Shown piece after piece: positions 36,042-43,349 of a DNA stretch of 64,000 bases. The stretch is taken from NCBI RefSeq assembly GCF_018390605.1, contig NZ_JAHBGD010000017.1, positions 118,027 through 182,026 on the forward strand, read 5' to 3'. Every line of letters starts with the position of its first letter. Within the stretch, counting starts at the first letter, position 1. The position numbers and the translations under genes were made by a program. The notes under the pieces are model-generated. The model made no database searches and was not told the origin of the DNA. It saw only the letters and a program-made list of their open reading frames with translations. This stretch comes from Ancylobacter defluvii. Its GTDB lineage: Bacteria > Pseudomonadota > Alphaproteobacteria > Rhizobiales > Xanthobacteraceae.

Positions 36042-36497
36042 GGTTTCCTGCCTCGCCGCCCCGCCGCTCGCCATTCCCTCCCCGTTCCTCCCACGCCCTG
36101 TTCTGTCGCCAGCCACGTCCGGGCCGGTCGCACGCCAGCAAAAAACGCACCACGCACGCCAGGATTGTGCCGCGCGACCGCCGAACCCATGCACTCGCGC
36201 CGAAATCGAAAATGGAATGACCGCCGGGCGACACCGGGCGACGCCACTATCCGGTCATTCGAAAAGTAGAAGCCTCCCCGTCCCCTTCGCGCACACGCGC
36301 GCACGCGCGTAAAAACAAATAGCCCGATCGGCGGATTCTATTCCACCAAGCTCGCAGACATGGTGAGGCCGGCGCCGGCAAACCCCTATACGTCAATCGA
36401 CGTATTGCTGCGGCACGGCATCGTTCCCCACCATCGCATCAACACAAGCACATCGAGAAGCTTGTTGAGGCCACGTCAAACCCGTGGAGGGGATCGT
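36042..36497. promoter_or_regulatory. Divergent regulatory region, kinase operon / amide uptake operon
   Basis: A stretch of 456 bp without a supported gene. It holds a 24-bp alternating purine-pyrimidine tract (36288-36311, CG/CA steps), an A/T-rich segment (36311-36322) and the 18-bp dyad at 36388-36405. GGAGGGG at 36485-36491 is the ribosome-binding site of the binding-protein gene. I find no sigma-54 consensus here, in contrast to the two other catabolic loci. Confidence 0.5.
36388..36405. promoter_or_regulatory. Perfect 7+7 bp inverted repeat, candidate LuxR-regulator operator
   Basis: ATACGTCAATCGACGTAT: arms ATACGTC and GACGTAT are exact complements with a four-base spacer. It lies 93 bp upstream of the first gene of the amide operon and in the same region as the divergent kinase/regulator promoter. 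The TACGT core resembles sites used by LuxR/NarL-type response regulators, but assignment is inference. Confidence 0.55.
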
Positions 36498-37778
36498 ATG
36501 TCTTCGCATAACGACGGCTCGGATAATTTTTCTTCGACGCGCCGCAGACTTCTGAAAGGTCTCGCCGCCCTTCCCGCGGCGCCTCTGCTTTCGTCAACCG
36601 CCCTGTTTTCTACCTCGGCCTTCGCCCAGGCACCGGCGACATCGGCGATCAACACGACCGGCCTTGCCGTGACCGACACGGAAGTCACCGTCGGCATCCT
36701 CCACTCCGTCACCGGCACCATGGCGATCTCCGAGACCGGCTCGGTGCAGGCCGAGAAGCTCGCCATCGAGCAGATCAATGCCATGGGCGGCGTGCTCGGC
36801 CGCAAGATCAAGTTCATCCAGGAGGACGGCGCTTCCGATTGGCCGACCTTCGCCGAGAAGGCCAAGAAGCTGCTGGTCAACGACAAGGTGGCGGCGGTGA
36901 TGGGCTGCTGGACCTCGGCCTCGCGCAAGGCGGTGCTGCCGGTGTTCGAGCAGTATAACGGCATGCTCTACTACCCCACCTTCTATGAAGGCCTGGAGCA
37001 GTCGAAGAACGTCATCTATACCGGCCAGGAAGCCACCCAGCAGATCCTCGCCGGCCTCGACTGGGTTAATAAGACCAAGGGCGCCAAGAGCTTCTATCTC
37101 ATCGGCTCCGACTATATCTGGCCGCGCACCTCGATGAAGATCGCCCGCAAGCACATCGAGGCGCATCTCGGCGGCAAGGTTTCCGGCGAAGAGTACTTTC
37201 CGCTCGGCCACACCCAGTTCAACTCGGTGATCAACAAGATCAAGCTGACCAAGCCGGACGTGATCTACTGCGCCGTCGTCGGCGGCTCGAACGTCGCCTT
37301 CTACAAGCAGCTCAAGGCCGCCGGCATCGACCTCAACAAGCAGACGCTGCTGACCATCTCGGTCACCGAGGACGAAATCGACGGCATCGGCGGCGACAAC
37401 ATCGCCGGCGCCTATAGCTGCATGAAGTACTTCCAGTCGCTCGACAACCCGAACAACAAGGACTTCGTCGCCGCCTTCAAGAAGATGTGGGGCGAGAAGA
37501 CGGTGATCGGCGACGTCACCCAGGCCGCCTATCTCGGCCCGTGGCTGTGGAAGATGACCGTCGAGAAGGCCGGCTCCTTCGATGTCGACAAGATTGCCGA
37601 GGCCTCGGCCGGCATCGAGTTCAACAAAGCACCGGAAGGCTACGTCAAGATCCACCCGAACCACCATTTGTGGTCGAAGACCCGCGTCGGCCAGGCGCAG
37701 CTCGATGGCCAGTTCAAGGTGGTGTTCGAGACGCCCGAGCTGATCGAGCCGGATCCGTTCCCCAAGGGCTACCAGTGA
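36498..37778 (+). CDS. urtA: Urea/short-chain amide ABC transporter substrate-binding protein
   Basis: A 426-aa periplasmic protein of the UrtA/FmdD/AmiC type. A twin-arginine signal (STRRRLLKGLAALPAAPLL...AFAQ) implies folded export by Tat. The mature part begins VTVGILHSVTGTMAISETGSVQAEKLAIEQINAMGGVLGRKI and includes GCWTSASRKAVLPVFEQYNGMLYYPTFYEG and FYLIGSDYIWPRTS, which are typical of urea- and amide-binding proteins. GGAGGGG precedes ATG 36498. First gene of an operon that ends with formamidase, so a short-chain amide such as formamide, or urea, is the probable ligand. Confidence 0.92.
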   Translation: MSSHNDGSDNFSSTRRRLLKGLAALPAAPLLSSTALFSTSAFAQAPATSAINTTGLAVTDTEVTVGILHSVTGTMAISETGSVQAEKLAIEQINAMGGVLGRKIKFIQEDGASDWPTFAEKAKKLLVNDKVAAVMGCWTSASRKAVLPVFEQYNGMLYYPTFYEGLEQSKNVIYTGQEATQQILAGLDWVNKTKGAKSFYLIGSDYIWPRTSMKIARKHIEAHLGGKVSGEEYFPLGHTQFNSVINKIKLTKPDVIYCAVVGGSNVAFYKQLKAAGIDLNKQTLLTISVTEDEIDGIGGDNIAGAYSCMKYFQSLDNPNNKDFVAAFKKMWGEKTVIGDVTQAAYLGPWLWKMTVEKAGSFDVDKIAEASAGIEFNKAPEGYVKIHPNHHLWSKTRVGQAQLDGQFKVVFETPELIEPDPFPKGYQ

Positions 37779-37794
37779 TCGGCTGACGCCGTCG

Positions 37795-37821
37795 CCCGGA
37801 GAGGGTTCCGCCCTCTCCGGG
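37795..37821 (+). terminator. Intercistronic hairpin after the binding-protein gene
   Basis: Arms CCCGGAGAGGG and CCCTCTCCGGG (11 bp, exact) with loop TTCCG, followed by GTTCTTTC. Such hairpins after the first gene of ABC operons often lower read-through or protect the upstream mRNA, so the binding protein is made in excess. That role is inferred here. Confidence 0.6.
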
Positions 37822-37874
37822 GTTCTTTCGGTTGTCGAGAACCGCGCCATCGGGCGCACGCCGGGGGATTCCTG

Positions 37875-38801
37875 ATGTTTTCCGACTATTCGCTGGCCGA
37901 GCTCAGCTCCATCTTCCTGATGCAGGGCTTCGCCGGCCTGATCCTGTTCTCCGTCTTCGTGCTCATGGCGCTCGGCCTCGCCATCATCTTCGGCCAGATG
38001 GGCGTCATCAACATGGCGCATGGCGAGTTCATGATCCTCGGTGCCTATGTCACCTATTTCACCTCGCAATTATTCCTGAATTACCTGCCGTCGCTGTTCG
38101 GCATCTACTTCTTCATCGCGATGATCCTCGCCTTCCTCGCTTCCGGCGCGCTCGGCATGGCGACGGAGTGGCTGATGATCCGCCACCTCTACAAACGACC
38201 GCTCGACACCCTGCTCGCCACCTGGGGCCTCAGCCTCATTCTTCAGCAGGTCTACCGCTCGGTCTTCGGTCCGCGCGAGGTCGGCGTCGAGCTGCCGAGC
38301 TGGATGATGGGCTCGCTTCCCGTCACCGAGGTGGTCGAGGTGCAGATCAACGGCCTGTTCGTCATGGGCCTCACCATCGCCATCACCGTCGCCGTTGCCT
38401 TGCTCATGTACAAGTCGAGCTGGGGCAAGCAGGTGCGCGCGGTGGTGCAGAACCGCGTCATGGCTGGCGCCGTCGGCATCAACACCGAGAAGGTCGACCG
38501 CTACACCTTCGGCCTCGGCTGCGGCATCGCCGGCGTCGCCGGCTCGGCCTTTACCATGATCGGCTCGACCGGCCCGACCTCCGGCCAGCTCTACATCGTC
38601 GACACCTTCCTGGTGGTGGTGTTCGGCGGCGCGCAGAGCCTGCTCGGCACCATCGCCTCCGCCTTCACCATCTCGCAGGCGCAATCGACCATGGAATTCT
38701 TCCTGTCCGGTTCGATGGCAAAGGTTCTCACGCTGCTCGGCGTGGTCGTCATCCTGATGCTGCGGCCGCAGGGCCTGTTCGTCATCAAGGTCCGTCGTTG
38801 A
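37875..38801 (+). CDS. urtB: Urea/amide ABC transporter permease (UrtB/LivH-like)
   Basis: A 308-aa branched-chain-type permease: MALGLAIIFGQMGVINMAHGEFMILGAYVTYF near the N-terminus, LLATWGLSLILQQVYRSVFGPREVGVELPSWM in the middle and VVVFGGAQSLLGTIASAFTISQAQSTMEFFLSGSMAKVLTLLGVVVILMLRPQGLF at the end. It lacks the long periplasmic N-terminal extension found in many proteobacterial UrtB proteins. It forms the channel together with the next gene. Confidence 0.92.
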   Translation: MFSDYSLAELSSIFLMQGFAGLILFSVFVLMALGLAIIFGQMGVINMAHGEFMILGAYVTYFTSQLFLNYLPSLFGIYFFIAMILAFLASGALGMATEWLMIRHLYKRPLDTLLATWGLSLILQQVYRSVFGPREVGVELPSWMMGSLPVTEVVEVQINGLFVMGLTIAITVAVALLMYKSSWGKQVRAVVQNRVMAGAVGINTEKVDRYTFGLGCGIAGVAGSAFTMIGSTGPTSGQLYIVDTFLVVVFGGAQSLLGTIASAFTISQAQSTMEFFLSGSMAKVLTLLGVVVILMLRPQGLFVIKVRR

Positions 38802-38811
38802 GGAGATGCCC

Positions 38812-39984
38812 GTGACCACATCCGCTCCGACATCCGGCCGCACCTTCTTCCTGCGCCCGCAGGACATGATCGGGATCGCGATCCTCGCGGTCCTGCTGGT
38901 GGTGATCCTGCCGCTGACGCTGGACAATTTCCGCCTGCAATTCGTCGGCAAGTACCTCACCTATGCCTTCGTCGCGCTCGGCCTGGTGCTGTGCTGGGGC
39001 TATGCCGGCATCCTCTCGCTCGGCCAGGGCGTGTTCTTCGGCCTCGGCGGCTACTGCATGGCGATGTTCCTCAAGCTGGAAGCCTCCAGCGTCGCGAACA
39101 CCAAGATCCAGACCACGCCGGGCATCCCCGATTTCATGGACTGGAACCAGATCACCGAACTTCCGCTGATGTGGCAGCCCTTCAACAATCTCGGGCTGAC
39201 GATTCTGGCCGTCATTCTGGTGCCGGCGCTGTTCGCCTTCATCGTCGGCTTCGCGATGTTCAAGCGGCGGGTCGGCGGCGTCTATTTCGCCATCATCACC
39301 CAGGCGCTTGCCGCCATCCTCACCATCCTGATCGTCGGCCAGCAGGGCTATACCGGCGGCATCAACGGCATTACCGACCTGCGCACCCTGCACGGCTGGG
39401 ACATCCGCACCGACGCCGCCAAGACCATCCTCTACTTCGTCTGCGTCGGCCTGCTCATCGCCTGCATCCTGCTCGCCTATTACGTGAAGTCGTCCAAGCT
39501 CGGCCGCATCCTCGTCGCCATGCGCGACAAGGAGGATCGCGTCCGCTTTTCCGGCTACGACGTCGCCAGCTTCAAGGTGTTCGTGTTCTGCCTCGCCGCG
39601 TCGCTCTCGGCGATCGGCGGCGCCATGTTCACCCTGCAGGTCGGGTTCATGTCGCCCTCCTTCGTCGGCATCGTGCCGTCGATCGAGATGGTGATCTACA
39701 CCGCGGTCGGCGGGCGCCTGTCCATCCTCGGCGCGATCTACGGCACGCTGCTGGTCAACTGGGCCAAGACCTCGTTCTCCGAGAGCTTCCCGGAGCTGTG
39801 GCTGTTCGGCCTCGGCGGCCTGTTCATCGCCGTGGTGCTGATCTTCCCGAACGGCCTCGCCGGCCTCTGGCAGACCTATGTCGCCCCGCGCCTCGGGCCG
39901 CTGTTCGGCGGGACGGCGAAGCGCGCCGTCCCCTCGCCGGCCTCCGAGCCGGCCGTACCCGCCGCCCCTGCCGTAGCGGAATAG
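38812..39984 (+). CDS. urtC: Urea/amide ABC transporter permease (UrtC/LivM-like)
   Basis: About 390 aa with ten or so helices: RPQDMIGIAILAVLLVVILPLTL, LVLCWGYAGILSLGQGVFFGLGGYCMAMFLK, GGVYFAIITQALAAILTILIVGQQGYTGGINGITDL and the EAA-like loop GRILVAMRDKEDRVRFSGYDVASFKVFVFCLAA. GAGGAG (38800-38805) directly abuts an ATG at 38806, but stands six bases before GTG 38812. I therefore prefer the GTG; using the ATG would add two residues. The Pro/Ala-rich tail is unremarkable. Confidence 0.92.
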   Translation: MTTSAPTSGRTFFLRPQDMIGIAILAVLLVVILPLTLDNFRLQFVGKYLTYAFVALGLVLCWGYAGILSLGQGVFFGLGGYCMAMFLKLEASSVANTKIQTTPGIPDFMDWNQITELPLMWQPFNNLGLTILAVILVPALFAFIVGFAMFKRRVGGVYFAIITQALAAILTILIVGQQGYTGGINGITDLRTLHGWDIRTDAAKTILYFVCVGLLIACILLAYYVKSSKLGRILVAMRDKEDRVRFSGYDVASFKVFVFCLAASLSAIGGAMFTLQVGFMSPSFVGIVPSIEMVIYTAVGGRLSILGAIYGTLLVNWAKTSFSESFPELWLFGLGGLFIAVVLIFPNGLAGLWQTYVAPRLGPLFGGTAKRAVPSPASEPAVPAAPAVAE

Positions 39985-39995
39985 GAGCCGGAACC

Positions 39996-40763
39996 ATGAA
40001 CGCCAATGTCATCAGCGACCAGATGAACAAGGACTTCGTGCTGGCGGTGGAGGGGCTCACCGTCTCCTTCGACGGTTTCAAGGCGGTCAACGACCTGTCC
40101 TTCTATGTCGACGAGAACGAGATCCGGGTGATCATCGGCCCCAATGGCGCCGGCAAGACCACGGTGCTCGATCTCATCTGCGGCCGCACCAAGGCGACCA
40201 CCGGCTCGATCCGCTTCAAGGAACGCGAGCTGACCAGGATGAAGGAGCACGAAATCGTCCGCGCCGGCGTCGGCCGCAAGTTCCAGAACCCGTCGATCTA
40301 CGAGGACCTCACCGTCTTCGAGAACCTGGAAATCTCCTACCCGAAGGGCCGCACCGTCAGGGGCGCCCTCACCTTCCGCCGTGACAGTGCGGTGAAGGAG
40401 CGGGTGCAGGAGGTCGCCGAGACCATTTTCCTCGCCGACCAGCTCGACCAGCGCGCCGAATATCTCTCGCACGGCCAGAAGCAGTGGCTGGAGATCGGCA
40501 TGCTGCTGATCCAGGACCCCGAGTTGCTGATGCTCGACGAGCCGGTGGCCGGCATGAGCGTCTCCGAGCGCAAGAAGACCGCCGAGCTGCTCAACCGCAT
40601 CATCAAGGACCGCTCGGTGATCGTCATCGAGCACGACATGAAGTTCGTCGAGGACATCGCCCACAAGGTGACGGTGCTGCACCAGGGCAAGATCCTGTCG
40701 GAGGGTTCGATGGCCAAGGTCCAGGCGGACCCCAAGGTCATCGAAGTCTATCTCGGTCATTGA
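39996..40763 (+). CDS. urtD: Urea/amide ABC transporter ATP-binding protein (UrtD/LivG-like)
   Basis: A 255-aa ATPase. Walker A is GPNGAGKTT, the Q-loop region QNPSIYEDLTVFENLEIS, the signature LSHGQKQWLEIG (SHGQK rather than SGGQ, as is usual for UrtD) and Walker B LLMLDEPVAGM, with H-loop IVIEHDM. It pairs with the next ATPase to drive import. The SHGQKQWLEIG motif with DEPVAGM supports the urea/amide branch over branched-chain amino acids. Confidence 0.94.
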   Translation: MNANVISDQMNKDFVLAVEGLTVSFDGFKAVNDLSFYVDENEIRVIIGPNGAGKTTVLDLICGRTKATTGSIRFKERELTRMKEHEIVRAGVGRKFQNPSIYEDLTVFENLEISYPKGRTVRGALTFRRDSAVKERVQEVAETIFLADQLDQRAEYLSHGQKQWLEIGMLLIQDPELLMLDEPVAGMSVSERKKTAELLNRIIKDRSVIVIEHDMKFVEDIAHKVTVLHQGKILSEGSMAKVQADPKVIEVYLGH

Positions 40764-40774
40764 GGAGGCACGCC

Positions 40775-41464
40775 ATGCTCGATATCGCCGACCTCCACGT
40801 CTCCTACGGCCAGAGCGAGGTGCTGCACGGCCTCGACATCAAGGTGGCGCCGAACGAGATCGTCGCCATCATGGGCCGTAACGGCATGGGCAAGACCACG
40901 CTGATGAAGTCGCTCATGGGCATCGTGCCGACCAAGAGCGGCTCGGTCACCCTCGGCGCCACCGACATCACCAGGCTCAAGAGCTATGAGCGGGTGGCCA
41001 ACGGCATCGCCTATGTGCCGCAGGGCCGCATGATCTTCTCCACCATGACGGTGCAGGAGAACATCGAGACCGGCCTGATCCCGCGCGGCGAGATCAAGGT
41101 GCCGCCGGACCTTTACGAGCTGTTCCCGGTGCTGCTGGAGATGAAGGGCCGGCGCGGTGGCAACCTCTCCGGCGGCCAGCAGCAGCAGCTCGCCATCGCC
41201 CGCGCGCTCGCCACCCAGCCGAAGGTGCTGCTGCTCGACGAGCCGACCGAAGGCATCCAGCCCTCGATCATTCGCGAGATGGCGCGCACGCTGAAGCGCA
41301 TCCGCGACGAGCGCGGCCTGTCGATCGTGGTGTCGGAGCAGGTGCTGTCCTTCGCCCTCGACATCGCCGACCGGGTGCTGGTGATCGAGAACGGCGAGAT
41401 CGTCCATGAGGACAAGCGCGCCGATGTCGACGAGGCCAAGGTCGCGCGCTTCCTCTCCGTCTGA
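40775..41464 (+). CDS. urtE: Urea/amide ABC transporter ATP-binding protein (UrtE/LivF-like)
   Basis: A 229-aa ATPase: MLDIADLHVSYGQSEVLHGLDIKV, Walker A GRNGMGKTT, signature LSGGQQQQLAIARAL and Walker B VLLLDEPTEGIQPSII. GRNGMGKTTLMKSLMG and DEPTEGIQPSI are typical of UrtE. GAGGAGG precedes the ATG. It completes a five-component transporter. Confidence 0.94.
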   Translation: MLDIADLHVSYGQSEVLHGLDIKVAPNEIVAIMGRNGMGKTTLMKSLMGIVPTKSGSVTLGATDITRLKSYERVANGIAYVPQGRMIFSTMTVQENIETGLIPRGEIKVPPDLYELFPVLLEMKGRRGGNLSGGQQQQLAIARALATQPKVLLLDEPTEGIQPSIIREMARTLKRIRDERGLSIVVSEQVLSFALDIADRVLVIENGEIVHEDKRADVDEAKVARFLSV

Positions 41465-41541
41465 GGCCCGGCACCGGCCTGCGGGCCGGCGCCCCATTTC
41501 CAAACTCTTCCGCATGCAGTCCAAGGGGAACGGAGTTCGCC

Positions 41542-42777
41542 ATGCCTGAAACACTGATCTCGGTCGACCTGTCGAAGCCGGCCACGGAGAACGAATATCT
41601 GCACAATCGCTGGCATCCGGACATTCCGATCGCCACCTGGGTCGAGCCCGGCGCCGACTTCCTCGTCGAGACCGTCGACTGGACCGGCGGCGCCATCGCC
41701 AACAATGATTCCGCCGACGACATCCGTGATGTCGACCTGTCGACCGTGCACTATCTCTCCGGCCCGATCGGGGTGAAGGGCGCCAAGCCCGGCGACCTGC
41801 TGGTGGTCGACATCCTCGACGCCGGCACGCTGAAGGGCCATGAATGGGGCTTCAACGGCTTCTTCTCCAAGAAGAACGGCGGCGGCTTCCTTACCGATCA
41901 CTTCCCGTTCGCCCAGAAGTCGATCTGGCACTATGAGGGCATGTTCACCCGCTCGCGCCACGTGCCGGGCGTCGGCTTCGCCGGCCTCATCCATCCCGGC
42001 CTCATCGGCACCCTGCCCTCGCAGAAGCTGCTCGACACCTGGAACGCCCGCGAGCAGGCACTGATCGACACCAACCCGACCCGCGTGCCGCCGCTCGCCA
42101 ACCCGCCGGCGCCCAAGACCGCGCATCTCGGCAAGCTCGGCAAGGGCGACGCCTGGGACAAGGTGGCCTCGGAGGGCGCCCGCACCGTGCCGCCGCGCGA
42201 ACATGGCGGCAATTGCGACATCAAGGACCTGTCGCGCGGCTCGAAGATCTATTTCCCGGTCTATGTCGACGGCGCCGGCCTCTCCATGGGCGACATGCAC
42301 TTCTCCCAGGGCGACGGCGAGATCACCTTCTGCGGCGCCATCGAGATGTTCGGCGCCTGGCTGCACATCAAGGTCGACCTGATCAAGAACGGCATGGAGA
42401 TGTACGGGATCAAGAACCCGATCTTCAAGCCGTCGCCGATCACCCCGAACTACAAGGATTACCTGATCTTCGAGGGCATCTCGGTCGACGAGAGCGGCAC
42501 CCAGCACTATCTCGACGCCAATGTCGCCTATCGCCAGGCCTGCCTCAACGCCATCGAGTACCTGAAGAAGTTCGGCTATTCCGGCGCGCAGGCGCACTCG
42601 ATCCTCGGCGTGGCGCCGGTGCAGGGCCATCTCTCCGGCGTGGTCGACATCCCGAACTCCTGCGCCACGCTGTGGCTGCCGACCGAGATCTTCGACTTCG
42701 ACATCAAGCCCTCCTCGGCCGGTCCGACCAAGTTCATCGATGGCTCGGTCGACATGCCGCTCTCGCCGGACCTCTGA
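41542..42777 (+). CDS. fmdA: Formamidase
   Basis: A 411-aa cytoplasmic amidohydrolase of the acetamidase/formamidase family, releasing ammonia from formamide (and sometimes acetamide). Family motifs include HNRWHPDIP, DWTGGAIANNDSADDIRDVDLSTVHYLSGPIGVKGAKPGDLLVVDI, PPREHGGNCDIKDLSRGSKIYFPVYVDGAGLSMGDMHFSQGDGEI and DIPNSCATLWLPTEIFDFDI. It is full length. It follows urtE by 77 bp and is followed by fmdB. This is the strongest clue to the substrate of the transporter. Confidence 0.95.
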   Translation: MPETLISVDLSKPATENEYLHNRWHPDIPIATWVEPGADFLVETVDWTGGAIANNDSADDIRDVDLSTVHYLSGPIGVKGAKPGDLLVVDILDAGTLKGHEWGFNGFFSKKNGGGFLTDHFPFAQKSIWHYEGMFTRSRHVPGVGFAGLIHPGLIGTLPSQKLLDTWNAREQALIDTNPTRVPPLANPPAPKTAHLGKLGKGDAWDKVASEGARTVPPREHGGNCDIKDLSRGSKIYFPVYVDGAGLSMGDMHFSQGDGEITFCGAIEMFGAWLHIKVDLIKNGMEMYGIKNPIFKPSPITPNYKDYLIFEGISVDESGTQHYLDANVAYRQACLNAIEYLKKFGYSGAQAHSILGVAPVQGHLSGVVDIPNSCATLWLPTEIFDFDIKPSSAGPTKFIDGSVDMPLSPDL

Positions 42778-42857
42778 CCCCCATTTGAACGTCCGGCCGG
42801 CGGGACGGTGGCGACGCCGCCCCGCCTCCATCGAGGAAACGCCCGAGGAGAAGGCTC

Positions 42858-43226
42858 ATGCCCGTCTATGAATATCTCTGCGAGGAGTGCGGCGACTTCA
42901 CCGCGCTGCGCCCGATGAGCGAGTATCTCGACCCGCAGCCCTGCCCGGATTGCGCCCGCTCCGCCCCGCGCGTGATGCTCACCGCCCCGCATTTCACCTC
43001 GATGTCGCGGACGAGCTTCAGCGCCCACGCGACCAACGAGCAGGCCCGCCACGCGCCGATGAGCGTCGATGGCTACCGGGAGAAGCAGGAGCGCGCCAGA
43101 CATGCCGCCGGCTGCTCCTGCTGTTCCGGCGGCATGAAGAGCCGGACGAAGAAGAACCGCACAGCCACCTCGGCGAGCGGCGCCAAGAGCTTTCCCTCGG
43201 CGCGCCCGTGGATGATCAGCCACTGA
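42858..43226 (+). CDS. fmdB: FmdB family zinc-ribbon protein
   Basis: A 122-aa protein beginning MPVYEYLCEECGDFTALRPMSEY...PCPDC, the four-Cys zinc ribbon of FmdB (CxxC...CxxC). A second Cys cluster (AAGCSCCSGGMKS) lies in the middle and the tail is Lys/Arg/Ser-rich. In Methylophilus the homologous gene is in the formamidase operon and was proposed to be regulatory; the role is not proven. GGAGAAGG precedes the ATG. Confidence 0.9.
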   Translation: MPVYEYLCEECGDFTALRPMSEYLDPQPCPDCARSAPRVMLTAPHFTSMSRTSFSAHATNEQARHAPMSVDGYREKQERARHAAGCSCCSGGMKSRTKKNRTATSASGAKSFPSARPWMISH

Positions 43227-43301
43227 GCGGCGCGGCGGCATTCCCTTCGTCAGGGCCGGGCCTGGCCCCCGCCATCCACGCCTTTCAAGTCCGGGCACCG
43301 T

Positions 43302-43336
43302 CTCGTCATCCCCGGGCCAGGCCCGGCGATGACGAG
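43302..43336. repeat. CGTCAT-type palindrome (dispersed-repeat style) between fmdB and ggt
   Basis: A 35-bp near-perfect palindrome: outer arms CTCGTCATC (43302-43310) and GATGACGAG (43328-43336), with inner CCGGGCC/GGCCCGG arms. It sits between the convergent ends of fmdB and the gamma-glutamyltransferase gene. Elements with CGTCAT...GGCC...ATGACG are a common dispersed repeat of Bradyrhizobium-like genomes and can act as bidirectional terminators. Only one copy is visible in this window. Confidence 0.65.
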
Positions 43337-43349
43337 CCCAGGCGCCGCC

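Noticed and set aside
32403-36269. A 1288-codon open frame on the plus strand, longer than the kinase gene itself
   Set aside because: It is antisense to the carrier-kinase gene. The product is His/Arg/Gln-rich low-complexity sequence, as expected for reverse frames in high-GC DNA, and it has no domain.
36405-36430. CGGCACGGCATCG as a sigma-54 promoter for the amide operon
   Set aside because: The -24 box lacks TGG and there is no GC at the proper spacing, so the match is not credible.
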